Made by a program: the position numbers and the translations under genes
Notes under the pieces: model-generated
The model's input: the letters and a program-made list of their open reading frames with translations, nothing else
Database searches by the model: none
What the model was told of the DNA's origin: nothing
Assembly (NCBI GenBank): GCA_964464925.1
Contig: CAYXLI010000002.1
Location: 268,717 to 332,716 of the forward strand
DNA: 64,000 bases
Origin: CAYXLI01 sp964464925
GTDB lineage: Bacteria; Acidobacteriota; Terriglobia; Bryobacterales; Bryobacteraceae
Direction of reading: 5' to 3'
Shown: piece after piece, positions 25,662 to 35,006 of the stretch
Layout of the letters: the number at the start of each line of letters is the position of its first letter
Numbering within the stretch: position 1 is the stretch's first letter

Positions 25662-28600
25662 ACGTGTTGCTCTCCCTTGCGCAACAGGAAATAAAGAACG
25701 GGGACGGTCATGCGCGACAGGGCAAGCGAAGCGATCTCGCCCGCCATCAACGAAATGGCCAGTCCCTGGAAAATCGGATCGAATAGAATTACGGTCGAGC
25801 CGACCACAACAGCGGCGGCGGTCAGAAGCATAGGCCGGAAACGCACCGCCCCGGCATCGATTACGGCGTCCTTCAGCGGCATGCCTTCGCGCACACGGAG
25901 CTGAATAAAATCGACGAGGATGATGGAGTTGCGCACCACAATGCCGGCACCCGCGATGAAGCCGATCATTGAGGTTGCGGTGAAGAAGCCGCGCAGCAGC
26001 CCATGCGCAGGCAGAATGCCAACCAGTGACATGGGAATTACAGCCATGATTACCAGCGGTACGCTGAACGATTCGAACCAGCCCACCACAAGGATGTAGA
26101 TGAGTACCAGCACTGCCGCGAACGCGGCTCCGAGATCGCGAAAGACTTCGTACGTAATGTGCCACTCGCCATCCCACTTGATGGACTGGGTTGCGCTGCT
26201 GTCCGGCTGACGCGCGGTGAACTGGGGCAAACCCATCCGATCGATCTGCGGACCGAGCTTCAAGATTGCATATACCGGGCTTTCCATTGTGCCGGCCACA
26301 TCGGCCACCACATATGTCACGGGAAGCAGGTTCTTGTGATAGATGCTCTTCTCTTCCACCGACGAATGCAAGTGCGACACTTCCGAAAGCGGCACACGGC
26401 CGACGCGGAGGGTCTCTATCGCACCCACGTCTGTTCGCGAAGCCCTGCTGAGCCGGACCGTGATCGGCACATCCTCGCGGGAGTTTGGAACATGCAGCAG
26501 GTCGCTCGGCTCACCGTGCGATGCAATCCGTACCGTGCGGGCGATGTCCTCCACGCTGACTCCGTTCAGTGCAGCTTTCTCCCGGTCGACGTCGAACGTC
26601 TCTTTCGGCTGGTCGTCCTCTACATACCAGTCCACGTCCACAATGCCTTCGGTAGAGCGAAAGAGGTTTCGTATCTTCCGGGCGGTTTCGAGTTGCCTCT
26701 TCTGCGAAGGCCCGTACACCTCGGCGACGATCGTTTCGAGCACCGGCGGCCCTGGGGGCACTTCAGCCACCTTCATGCGCGCTCCGAAGTGTTGCGCCAG
26801 CGGCAGCAGTTTCGTCCTCACCTCTTTCGCGATCTCGTGGCTTTGCCGGCTCCGCTCTTTCTTTCCGAGCAAGTTTACCTGGATGTCCGCCACATTCGAT
26901 CCGGACCGCAGGTAGTAATGCCGCACCAGTCCGTTGAAGTTGTAAGGAGAAGCCGTGCCCGCATACGTCTGTACGTTGACCACTTCGGGCATTTTGAGCG
27001 TCTGTTCGGCAAGCGCCTGCGCGACGCGAGCTGTTTCTTCGAGCGGTGTGCCCTCCGGCATGTCGATGATCACCTGGAATTCGCTCTTGTTATCGAAGGG
27101 CAGCATCTTCACTTTTACAAAGCCGATGTACACCAGAGCCATCGCTCCCAACAGCAGCACGACGACCCCGCCGAGGAAAGTCCAGCGTGTGGGACCATGC
27201 TCGAGCAGCGCTCCCATGAAGCGCCGGTAGCCTCTGGTTAAACGGTCTTCCTTCTGTTCTTGCGCGTGCCCGCCGTGCGCTCTGAGGATTCGAATTGCCG
27301 CCCAGGGTGTCACCAGAAAAGCTACGGCGAGCGAGAACAGCATCGCCGCCGACGCACCAATCGGGATGGGCCGCATGTAAGGCCCCATCAGCCCGCGTAC
27401 AAATGCCATGGGCAGAATTGCGGCCACCACGGTCATTGTCGCCAGGATTGTGGGGTTACCGACCTCATCCACCGCTTTCACTGCGATGCTCGATAGCGAC
27501 TTCCCGCGGTTCTCTGGAAGATTGCGGTGACGCACGATGTTCTCCACGACAACGATGGCATCGTCCACGAGGATGCCGATGGAGAAGATCAGGGCGAACA
27601 GTGTGATCCGGTTTAACGTGTAGCCATAGAGATAGAACACGGTCAACGTGAGAGCCAGCGTGACGGGAATCGCCGTGAACACGATCAGGGATTCGCGCAG
27701 GCCCAAGGCGAGTGCGATTAGAATGCTCACCGAAACGACGGCAATCGCCATGTGGTAGAGGAGTTCGTTGGATTTTTCCGCCGCTGTCTCGCCATATTGC
27801 CGCGTGGGGGTGATCTTCACGTCACCAGGGACCAGCGAACCGCGCTGTGCCTCCACGCGTTTCAGCACATCGTCGGCAACATCGATCGCGTTCGCCCCTT
27901 TGCGCTTGGCAACGGAAATCGTGACGGCGGCCTCGAACGGCTTGCCCGGCTCAGCGAACTGCACGTACTGGCTGGGCTCCTCGCCGGTATCTGCGACTTC
28001 CGCCACGTCCTCCACAAACACCGGCCGTTGATTCACGGCCGCGACCACCACTCTACGGACTTCTGCGGCGCTTTTCAGGAAATCGCCCGTGTCCAGGAGA
28101 GTTTCGCGATTCATGCGCGCGTACGAGCCGGATGGAATTTTCCGGTTCGCACCCTGCAATGCGCTCCAGACGCGCGCAGGTCCGAGGCCGTAAGCGGCCA
28201 GCCTGCTTTCATCCACGGTGACCCTTACTTCGCGACGTTGTCCTCCGATCAGCGTAGTCTCGGAAACGTCGTTCGCCTGCTGCACCACTTCACGCACTTG
28301 GGCGGCTATTCGCCTCAACTCGACGCTGTCATAACGGGAACTGGACAACGTCAGCGCAAGAATGGGCACATTGTCGATCGACCTCGGCTTTACCATCGGC
28401 ATGGTCGCACCCGGAGGGATTTTGTCCAGATTCGCCGAAAGCTTCTCGTTCAACCTGACCAGGCTCTTCTCTTCGTCCTCGCCGACGCGGAAGCGCACGA
28501 TTGCCAGCGAACCGCCCGGGCTGGATGTCGAATAGAGATACTCCACGCCCGGAATCTCCCATAGGAGCCTTTCCATGGGCCGGGTGACGCGCTCCTCCAC

Positions 28601-28783
28601 TTCCTTCGGCGAAGCACCCGGCAAGCCGACGAAAACATCGATCATGGGCACCACGATCTGAGGTTCCTCTTCCCGCGGCAGACGCCACACAGAGAACGCA
28701 CCCAGCGCGATGGAGGCGATGATGAAGAGCGGAGTGAGTTTGGAATCCACCCACGCTTGCGCGATTCTGCCGGCAGGGCCCAT
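25658..28783 (-). CDS. RND-family efflux permease
   Basis: The open frame begins at 28804, but ATG 28783 has a GGAGGT site six bases upstream and shares bases with the stop of the adaptor gene (TAATG), the usual coupled arrangement. The 1041-residue protein has twelve membrane segments and two large periplasmic loops. The proton-relay motif GILVDDAIVVVENIVRHRN lies in TM4. It resembles the hydrophobe or multidrug-type branch more than heavy-metal CzcA, but substrates are not predictable. It should form a tripartite pump with the adaptor and TolC-like proteins encoded upstream. Confidence 0.95.
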   Translation of the reverse strand: MGPAGRIAQAWVDSKLTPLFIIASIALGAFSVWRLPREEEPQIVVPMIDVFVGLPGASPKEVEERVTRPMERLLWEIPGVEYLYSTSSPGGSLAIVRFRVGEDEEKSLVRLNEKLSANLDKIPPGATMPMVKPRSIDNVPILALTLSSSRYDSVELRRIAAQVREVVQQANDVSETTLIGGQRREVRVTVDESRLAAYGLGPARVWSALQGANRKIPSGSYARMNRETLLDTGDFLKSAAEVRRVVVAAVNQRPVFVEDVAEVADTGEEPSQYVQFAEPGKPFEAAVTISVAKRKGANAIDVADDVLKRVEAQRGSLVPGDVKITPTRQYGETAAEKSNELLYHMAIAVVSVSILIALALGLRESLIVFTAIPVTLALTLTVFYLYGYTLNRITLFALIFSIGILVDDAIVVVENIVRHRNLPENRGKSLSSIAVKAVDEVGNPTILATMTVVAAILPMAFVRGLMGPYMRPIPIGASAAMLFSLAVAFLVTPWAAIRILRAHGGHAQEQKEDRLTRGYRRFMGALLEHGPTRWTFLGGVVVLLLGAMALVYIGFVKVKMLPFDNKSEFQVIIDMPEGTPLEETARVAQALAEQTLKMPEVVNVQTYAGTASPYNFNGLVRHYYLRSGSNVADIQVNLLGKKERSRQSHEIAKEVRTKLLPLAQHFGARMKVAEVPPGPPVLETIVAEVYGPSQKRQLETARKIRNLFRSTEGIVDVDWYVEDDQPKETFDVDREKAALNGVSVEDIARTVRIASHGEPSDLLHVPNSREDVPITVRLSRASRTDVGAIETLRVGRVPLSEVSHLHSSVEEKSIYHKNLLPVTYVVADVAGTMESPVYAILKLGPQIDRMGLPQFTARQPDSSATQSIKWDGEWHITYEVFRDLGAAFAAVLVLIYILVVGWFESFSVPLVIMAVIPMSLVGILPAHGLLRGFFTATSMIGFIAGAGIVVRNSIILVDFIQLRVREGMPLKDAVIDAGAVRFRPMLLTAAAVVVGSTVILFDPIFQGLAISLMAGEIASLALSRMTVPVLYFLLRKGEQHV

Positions 28784-29928
28784 TACCGGACCTCCACCGC
28801 ACATCCGTCACACAACGACGGCTGTACCGGGCTTACGACCTTCTCTCCAGCCTGCAGTCCTGCCAGGATCTCCGTCCGGCCGCCGACCTCACGGCCCGCG
28901 GAAATTATGCGGCGGTGGGCGTGGCCATTCTCCACTACAAACAGAGAGGCCACCTGCCCCTCCGTTTGCACGGCATCGGCCGGCACGGCCACCGTTCTAA
29001 TTTGGCCTTTCACAATAGAAACACGTCCGAACATTCCCGATCTCACTCCCGGCCGCTGAGGCAACGTAATCTTCACTACGGCGGATCGTGATTCCGGATC
29101 GACCATCGACCCAAGCTCGTCTATGCTTCCCTCCAGAGCGCCTTCGAGCGCGTCCAGCCGCACACTCAGCTTTTGCCCGCGCCGCACGAATCTCAGCAGA
29201 GTCTCGGGAACATTCGCCTCCAGCCGGTAAGCTCCTGCCTGCTCCACCACTGCGAGCGGCGTTCCCGGCATGGCCAGGGATCCCGGATCGGCTTTGCGCT
29301 CCACCAGGATTCCTGAAAACGGCGCGGCCACCAACGAATCGCCCCGGCGGATGGCGGCAGTCCGGATCGCCTGGTCTGCCTGCTGGTAGCGCGATGCCAG
29401 TTGTGCCCGCTTGCTGACGGCAGCCTCGTAGTTTGCCTGGGCCGCCTTCAAGCGGCTGGATGCCTCGTCGAATTCCTGATCCGAAATCGACTTCTTTTCG
29501 TACAGCATGCTCATGCGCCTGTGTGTAGCGGCCGCCAGATCCAGGTTTGCCTTTGCGGCGGCGATGGAGTGCTCTACTTCATCGCTGGCTCCGCTGACCT
29601 CCTGCTTCGCCGCGGCCGCGGACCGATAGGCGGCATCCAGCTCTGCGGCTTCGATGAGAATGAGAGGCTGACCTGCACGCACAGGATCGCCCTGGCGAAC
29701 CCGGACTTCGCGCACATACCCAGTGACCTTCGCCGCAAGAATTGCGGCAACCCGCGCACGTACCGTACCCGCCACTTCCTGTACATCCGGCACGTCTTCC
29801 ACGGCCGCGGGCGTCACGCGCACCGGGACTGCCGGCCGGGACTGCTCGGCCGGCTTGTCCGGCATCCGCGCGCATCCGGCGGCCAGAAGCATGGCTGCGG
29901 CCGCCAACCACTTTTTACTTGAGGACAT
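28783..29928 (-). CDS. RND pump membrane-fusion (adaptor) lipoprotein
   Basis: The 381-residue protein begins with a lipoprotein signal (AAAMLLAAGCARM, Cys19), followed by a biotinyl-lipoyl half-motif (GYVREVRVRQGDPVRAGQPLILIEA), a helical hairpin rich in Ala/Lys/Gln (about 110-190) and a second lipoyl half plus beta-barrel (SLVAAPFSGILVERKADPGSLA). It would bridge the RND permease and the outer-membrane channel in the periplasm. It overlaps the TolC-like gene by 14 bases and ends at the permease start. Confidence 0.94.
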   Translation of the reverse strand: MSSSKKWLAAAAMLLAAGCARMPDKPAEQSRPAVPVRVTPAAVEDVPDVQEVAGTVRARVAAILAAKVTGYVREVRVRQGDPVRAGQPLILIEAAELDAAYRSAAAAKQEVSGASDEVEHSIAAAKANLDLAAATHRRMSMLYEKKSISDQEFDEASSRLKAAQANYEAAVSKRAQLASRYQQADQAIRTAAIRRGDSLVAAPFSGILVERKADPGSLAMPGTPLAVVEQAGAYRLEANVPETLLRFVRRGQKLSVRLDALEGALEGSIDELGSMVDPESRSAVVKITLPQRPGVRSGMFGRVSIVKGQIRTVAVPADAVQTEGQVASLFVVENGHAHRRIISAGREVGGRTEILAGLQAGEKVVSPVQPSLCDGCAVEVR

Positions 29929-31249
29929 CTGAGTTCTCCGAAAGTGTTCCGGCCGCGTGTTCCAATCCCACTGCCGATAGCTTCTGGTCGTAGCGGGCCG
30001 CCAGCAATCGCGTCTTCGCTTCCAACAGCGCCGTCTCTTTCGCCAGCAGATCCGTTACGGACGCGAGCCCCGCCTCAAACCGGTTTCGAGTAATGCGGAG
30101 GCTCTCCTCGGCCATCTCGACGGTGGATGAGGCCACCGTCACCCGCTCGCCAGAGGATTTCCAATCCGCGTATGCTCTGCGAACCACCAGTTCCACTTCC
30201 GCTGTCCGCTGCTTCACTCCGGCTTGTGCGGCCTTCAGCGCGGCGGCCGTCTCGGCGATTCGCGCACGGTCCGCATATCCCGAGAACAGGTTCCATCGCA
30301 TTGAGACTCCGGCCGTCCAATTTGCTCCGCCTTTCGTGAGGAAGTTCTGGCGGTCCGCTTCAAACATTCCAAACGCCGAAACCTGGGGGAAAAGAGCGGC
30401 TCGCGCCTGCTTCGATTGCGCCTCCGCGGCGTCGGCCATGGATCGGGCAATGGCCAAGTACGGATGGTTCGCCGCCGGTTTGGCATACGCCTCCAGTTCA
30501 GAGGCCGCCGGGACTGTGTCGAATTCGCCCGCGACGGTGCGCAAGGTGCTCAACGGAGCCCCGATCGCCTCGTTCAGGGCCGCCGTTGCCACGTCCAGGT
30601 CATACCGGCGCCGGATCTCCTGTTCGCGCATTGCCGCCAGATGCACCTGGATGGCCAGTACATCCGCGTCCGTCGACATTCCGGCGGCTCGCACGTTTCG
30701 TGCCTTCTGCAGATCGGCTTCGGCGGCGCGGACTGATTCCTGTGCGGTACGCAAAGAGTCCTTCGCCAGAGCGGCCCCGTAATACGCACGCACCACAAAC
30801 CCGATCCGGTCCATTTCCGTGACGCGCTTGTCGGAGTCGGCGGCCGACTTCATGCTCTCCGCCGCGTTTATAGCCAGGCGGGTGCGTTGGCCGTCAAAGA
30901 TCGTCTGCTCCACACCCACCTGCGATTGAAAGTTGTTTAGTGAGTCCGGACGATTCAGGCTCGATAACGCAAAATTTGCCGCCGTGAATTGGTGCTGCGT
31001 CAGCAGGCTGCCAAACACGAACACTGGATTATCGCTACGCCGGTATGATTCCGTGTAGTCGAGTTTCGGAAACCAGCCCGATTTGGCGGCGGCGACGCGA
31101 TTGGCTGCTGCGGCTACCCTGGCGTTTGCCGCCTCCACAGCCGGATGACGGGTCAGCGCCTGGTTTACCGCGTCCCGCAACGTGAGCGTATCCTGCCCCC
31201 TAAGGCCGAGGCAAACCGTGAACGCCGCTAGAATGAATCGCACTTGCAT
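29915..31249 (-). CDS. TolC-family outer-membrane efflux protein
   Basis: ATG 31249 is chosen over the upstream TTG 31288 because it starts a signal peptide (MQVRFILAAFTVCLGLRGQ). The 444-residue protein has the repeated TolC helical pattern: LTLRDAVNQALTRHPAVEAANARVAAA, then Ala/Gln/Arg-rich helices and VELVVRRAYADWKSSGERV. It is the first gene of the efflux operon (outer-membrane channel, adaptor, permease, DUF2892). The start codon lies only about 10 bases beyond the predicted -10, so the message may be leaderless. Confidence 0.93.
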   Translation of the reverse strand: MQVRFILAAFTVCLGLRGQDTLTLRDAVNQALTRHPAVEAANARVAAAANRVAAAKSGWFPKLDYTESYRRSDNPVFVFGSLLTQHQFTAANFALSSLNRPDSLNNFQSQVGVEQTIFDGQRTRLAINAAESMKSAADSDKRVTEMDRIGFVVRAYYGAALAKDSLRTAQESVRAAEADLQKARNVRAAGMSTDADVLAIQVHLAAMREQEIRRRYDLDVATAALNEAIGAPLSTLRTVAGEFDTVPAASELEAYAKPAANHPYLAIARSMADAAEAQSKQARAALFPQVSAFGMFEADRQNFLTKGGANWTAGVSMRWNLFSGYADRARIAETAAALKAAQAGVKQRTAEVELVVRRAYADWKSSGERVTVASSTVEMAEESLRITRNRFEAGLASVTDLLAKETALLEAKTRLLAARYDQKLSAVGLEHAAGTLSENSDVLK

Positions 31250-31254
31250 TCCAT

Positions 31255-31288
31255 ATATGAGCATATACGCATATTGTGGCCCTGTCAA
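31255..31288 (-). promoter_or_regulatory. Promoter with overlapping operator for the efflux operon
   Basis: On the reverse strand, a perfect TTGACA (31283-31288) and TATGCT (31260-31265) are separated by 17 bases. The -10 sits inside a 20-bp imperfect inverted repeat (31255-31274): ATATGAGCAT against ATACGCATAT, eight of ten paired. A repressor bound here would block RNA polymerase. The half TATGAGCATA resembles the palindrome ahead of the ArsR gene. Confidence 0.55.
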
Positions 31289-31311
31289 TTCGCTTTACAA
31301 TAGCCAGAACT

Positions 31312-31464
31312 ATGCCGCTAACGACTCTAGCCGGAGAAGCCCTCGCACGGGCGCAGGCCGCACAGGATCCTATAAACGCGCGCTTTCAGGAGATTGCCGA
31401 CTCAATGCCGCCGGACACGGATTCTTCACTCGTGTTCCAAACAGACGCAGGAGACAGCGAATGA
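31312..31464 (+). CDS. Possible small protein (50 aa) upstream of the amidase
   Basis: An ORF from ATG 31312 encodes 50 residues with an Ala-rich helical start (LAGEALARAQAAQDPINARFQEIADSMP) and an acidic tail. Its stop overlaps the amidase start (ATGA), which is typical of coupled genes. It could be a small partner of the amidase, analogous in position to GatC-like or AtzG-like proteins, but no similarity is evident. No strong ribosome binding site was seen. Confidence 0.35.
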   Translation: MPLTTLAGEALARAQAAQDPINARFQEIADSMPPDTDSSLVFQTDAGDSE

Positions 31465-32810
31465 CCGTCCGGGAAATGGCGGCGGCGTTGCGCGCGCACA
31501 AGACTTCGTCCGTGGAACTGGCGCAGGCGGCTTTACGGGATGCTCATGCCCGGCAGCCGGATCTGAACGCATTCATCACTATCATGGACGAAAACGCAGT
31601 GGAACGGGCGCGCTTTCTCGACGCGGAGCTATCCGCAGGAAAAGACCGCGGCCCGTTGCATGGCGTGCCGGTTGCGGTCAAAGATAATTTCTGGACGAAA
31701 GGTACGGCCAGCACGGCGGGTTCGAAAATTTTCCGGGATTTTGTACCCGCTCAGGACGCGACGGTAGTGCAGCGCCTGGAAGAAGCAGGGGCCGTGATCA
31801 TCGGCAAGACCAACCTCCATGAGTGCGCCTATGGAATCACCTCCACGAATCCGCATTTCGGAGCGGTGCACAATCCGCATGGCCTCGATCGCATCCCGGG
31901 CGGTTCGAGTGGCGGGTCCGGAGCGGCAGTCGCGGCGGGGATCGTGCCGGTGGCCATTGGCACGGATACCGGAGGATCGATTCGTATTCCTGCTTCCTAC
32001 TGCGGCACCTTTGGACTGAAGCCGACCTATGGCCGTGTCAGCCGCTATGGATGCCAAGCCCTGGCGCAGAGCCTCGATCACATGGGACCGCTCTCACGAA
32101 CAGCAGACGATTCCGCACTTGTGCTTCAGGCGATTGCGGGATTCGATGCCCGGGATGAATCCAGCAGCCGCCGTGCCGTTCCGGACTATACGCCAGAGAC
32201 GAGCTTGCGTGGATTACGCATTGGGGTACCGCAGAATTTCTACTTCGATCATGTCGATGAACAAGTGACCGCCGCGGTTCACAGGACGGCCGATCACGCG
32301 CGATCGCTCGGTGCCCACCTGATCCCGGTGCGAGTGCCTGATATCGCCGAATTCAATGTGGTCGCAATGGTGATTCAGTTGCCGGAAGCGACCGCGGTGT
32401 TTTCGCATGTTCTCGACCGTCGCGACGATCTCGGGCCGGATGTGCTCGCGCGGCTGGATCAGGGACGGCTGGTCTCCGCCGTGGACTATGTGAATGCGCA
32501 GCGGGCTCGCCGGATCAAGATCGAAGCGTTTCGCAGGCTGTTTGAAACGATCGATGTGCTGATCACGCCTTCAACTCCCATAACCGCACCGGCGATCGGC
32601 CAAAGCACGGTCAACATTCACGGTTTCGAGGAGGACGCCCGAATTGCAAGCACCCGGTTCGCGCGCGCCATCAACGCACTTGGCTGGCCGGCCGCATCTC
32701 TGCCGTATGGCAAGGATAGAGAAGGGCTTCCGATCGGAGTGCAGATCGTTGGCAGACCGTGGGAGGAACGCGTTCTACTCACGCTGGGCGCGGCCCTGCA
32801 GTCACCGTAA
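31461..32810 (+). CDS. GatA-like amidase
   Basis: The start ATG 31461 has GGAGACAGCG upstream. The 449-residue protein is an amidase-signature enzyme with Lys74 (PVAVKDN), the GGSSGGS loop (147-153) and nucleophile Ser173 (TDTGGSIRIP), the Ser-cisSer-Lys triad. It hydrolyses amides or, as GatA, feeds ammonia to tRNA amidation. No gatB or gatC gene is adjacent, so a stand-alone amidase is at least as likely. The upstream start of the frame (31182) is not needed. Confidence 0.9.
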   Translation: MTVREMAAALRAHKTSSVELAQAALRDAHARQPDLNAFITIMDENAVERARFLDAELSAGKDRGPLHGVPVAVKDNFWTKGTASTAGSKIFRDFVPAQDATVVQRLEEAGAVIIGKTNLHECAYGITSTNPHFGAVHNPHGLDRIPGGSSGGSGAAVAAGIVPVAIGTDTGGSIRIPASYCGTFGLKPTYGRVSRYGCQALAQSLDHMGPLSRTADDSALVLQAIAGFDARDESSSRRAVPDYTPETSLRGLRIGVPQNFYFDHVDEQVTAAVHRTADHARSLGAHLIPVRVPDIAEFNVVAMVIQLPEATAVFSHVLDRRDDLGPDVLARLDQGRLVSAVDYVNAQRARRIKIEAFRRLFETIDVLITPSTPITAPAIGQSTVNIHGFEEDARIASTRFARAINALGWPAASLPYGKDREGLPIGVQIVGRPWEERVLLTLGAALQSP

Positions 32811-32859
32811 CCAGCGCTCAATACACGGCCTCAGGGTGTCCCATGGGCAGGAGACCCTG

Positions 32860-33873
32860 ATGACTTACAACCTGAAACCTCTGCGCGAGCAGACGATGGT
32901 GATCACCGGCGCCAGCAGCGGCATCGGTCTCGTCACCGCACGAATGGCAGCGGAACGCGGTGCCCGCCTGGTGCTTGCCGCGCGAAACGAAGAAGCACTC
33001 CGGCAACTCTGCAATGAGATAACCAGCAAAGGAGGAGCGGCAATCCATGTTGTCGCGGATGTCGGCAGAGAAGACCAGGTTCACCGGATTGCGCATGCGG
33101 CCATCTCGCGGTTCGGCGGCTTCGATACTTGGGTGAACGACGCCGGGCTTTCCGTATACGGCCGCATCATGGATGTCCCCATCGAGGACATGCACAGGCT
33201 GATGGACACAGACTTCTGGGGCGTGGTTTATGGATCGCGCACGGCGGTGCGTCACATGAGCCCCAGCGGCGGGGCACTGATCAATATCGGCAGCGTCGTT
33301 TCCGATCGCTCGATTCCGATGCAGGGCATCTATTCCGCCGCGAAACACGCAGTGAAAGGCTTCACCAACGCATTGCGCATGGAACTGGAGGAAGCTGACA
33401 TTCCGATCTCAGTCTCACTGATCAAACCGACTGGCATCAACACTCCTTTCCCGGATCATGCGCAGAACTACATGGACCGCCGCCCCACGCTTCCTCCTCC
33501 GGTTTATGCACCGGAAGCTGTGGCGGAAGCCATCCTGCACTGCGCGGAAAGACCCGAACGGGAACTTTTCATTGGCAGTGCTGCGAAGGTGATGAGTGCC
33601 GCAGAGCAATACATGCCGCGGGTGGCGGACAAGATCATGGAACAGACCATGGTTGACTCACAGAAGACCGATCATCCTCCGCTGCCGAACGAGCGCAGCA
33701 ACCTTTACAGGCCAGGCCAAGGGTTGCAGGAGCGCGGGAGCTATGAAGGGCACACTATGGAGAGCAGCCTCTATACAAAGGCCACTATGCATCCAATAGT
33801 GACAGGTGCCGTGCTGCTCGGTGCCGGTCTTGCTATCGCGAAGATGTGGAATAAGCCGGAATACTCGCACTGA
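32860..33873 (+). CDS. Short-chain dehydrogenase/reductase with C-terminal membrane anchor
   Basis: ATG 32860 has AGGAGA upstream and is preferred to an earlier frame start. The 337-residue protein shows VITGASSGIGLVTARMA (NAD(P) motif), the Asn-Asp-Ala-Gly loop, catalytic Ser in NIGSVVSDRS and Tyr-Lys in YSAAKHA. A hydrophobic segment near the C-terminus (IVTGAVLLGAGLAIAKMW) should anchor it to the membrane, which is unusual for the classical 250-residue SDR. The substrate is unknown. The gene is near DUF2225, DinB and the deiodinase-like gene on the same strand. Confidence 0.9.
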   Translation: MTYNLKPLREQTMVITGASSGIGLVTARMAAERGARLVLAARNEEALRQLCNEITSKGGAAIHVVADVGREDQVHRIAHAAISRFGGFDTWVNDAGLSVYGRIMDVPIEDMHRLMDTDFWGVVYGSRTAVRHMSPSGGALINIGSVVSDRSIPMQGIYSAAKHAVKGFTNALRMELEEADIPISVSLIKPTGINTPFPDHAQNYMDRRPTLPPPVYAPEAVAEAILHCAERPERELFIGSAAKVMSAAEQYMPRVADKIMEQTMVDSQKTDHPPLPNERSNLYRPGQGLQERGSYEGHTMESSLYTKATMHPIVTGAVLLGAGLAIAKMWNKPEYSH

Positions 33874-33887
33874 GTTATCCTCAGGGG

Positions 33888-34538
33888 TTGAAGACACACA
33901 CTGTTCGTTGCGGTTTCTGCGGCAAGGAGTCCTCTCAACTTGCCGCGGAAGCCGCGCAAGAGCTAGAACCGCCCGATTTCGACACTCGCCCGGGGCGCAA
34001 GGTTCGTGACACTTTGCCCGCATGGATGCAGCGCTGCCCTGAGTGCGGCTATTGCGCTGCCGACATCTCTTCGATTCATGACGGCGCTGTGGCGATGCTC
34101 GGGAATGAGATGTACCACCGGCAGCTCAATGATTCCTCGTTCCCCGAAAAGGCTCGTGAGTTCCTCTGCCACGCACTGATATTGCAGCAGGTGCAGCAGT
34201 TCGCGGATGCGGGGTGGACCAGCCTGCATGCCGCGTGGGCATGCGACGACGCGAATGACAACCCATCCGCCAACGCTTGCCGTAAGCTTGCGCTCACACT
34301 CTGGCAGCGAGGCAAGCAGGCGGGCCAGAACTTCGGTGACGATATTCTGCTGGAGTACGTCATGGTGATCGACCTCTATCGCCGCTCCGGACAGTTCGAG
34401 CGCGCCGTTGTGACCGCGTCCGAGGCGCTCGATTCCGAAGAGCCGCTGCCGCCGCTGATCGAAGCGATCCTGCGAAGGGAGAAGGCGCTGGCAGAACAAA
34501 AAGACGATCGCGCGCACTCCCTGGGCGAGCTATCTTGA
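33888..34538 (+). CDS. DUF2225-family protein
   Basis: The start is TTG at 33888 with CAGGGG just upstream. The 216-residue protein has N-terminal zinc-binding Cys pairs (VRCGFCGKES and CPECGYCAAD), then a helical repeat-like region, as in DUF2225 proteins found in spore-forming and deep-branching bacteria. The C-terminal helices (RRSGQFERAVVTASEAL) look TPR-like. There is no signal peptide. Function unknown. The DinB gene follows after three bases, so these are probably one operon. Confidence 0.8.
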   Translation: MKTHTVRCGFCGKESSQLAAEAAQELEPPDFDTRPGRKVRDTLPAWMQRCPECGYCAADISSIHDGAVAMLGNEMYHRQLNDSSFPEKAREFLCHALILQQVQQFADAGWTSLHAAWACDDANDNPSANACRKLALTLWQRGKQAGQNFGDDILLEYVMVIDLYRRSGQFERAVVTASEALDSEEPLPPLIEAILRREKALAEQKDDRAHSLGELS

Positions 34539-34541
34539 AAT

Positions 34542-35006
34542 ATGGCTAATCCTTATGCTGAGCATCTCGGTACGCGAGATCCTCTGGCTGTTATCGAGGA
34601 AGGCTTCACGGCGATTCCGGCGGCCTATGCCGGAATGAACACGGAACGTGTCAACCAACCCTGGAAGCCCGGCAAATGGACCTATCACGAAATCCTGGCG
34701 CACCTGGCGGACTGCGAACTCGTTTTCTCCGGACGTCTGCGCTGGATTCTTTACGAAGACAATCCGATGCTGGTCCCCTTCGATCAGGATCAGTGGATGG
34801 ACGGCTGGCGCAAGCAGAATGAGCCGCTCGCCGAAACTATGACGCGCTGGAAGACGCTTCGAGCGGCCACGCTTCGAATGCTGCGCTCGGCTTCTCCGGC
34901 CGACCTGAACAGGCCTGCCAACCACCCGGAACGGGGCCGTATGACCGCACGCGATGTCCTGGAGATTATGGCCGGCCACGAATTGAATCACCGCCAGCAG
35001 CTATGA
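34542..35006 (+). CDS. DinB-family protein
   Basis: The 154-residue protein has the four-helix DinB fold with likely metal ligands His in KWTYHEILAHLADCE and His-x3-His in GHELNHRQQL. The family includes thiol-S-transferase-like enzymes (BstA, YfiT) that use low-molecular-weight thiols. Its stop overlaps the start of the deiodinase-like gene by four bases (ATGA), so the pair is translationally coupled. A link to selenol or thiol redox chemistry is plausible but inferred. Confidence 0.88.
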   Translation: MANPYAEHLGTRDPLAVIEEGFTAIPAAYAGMNTERVNQPWKPGKWTYHEILAHLADCELVFSGRLRWILYEDNPMLVPFDQDQWMDGWRKQNEPLAETMTRWKTLRAATLRMLRSASPADLNRPANHPERGRMTARDVLEIMAGHELNHRQQL

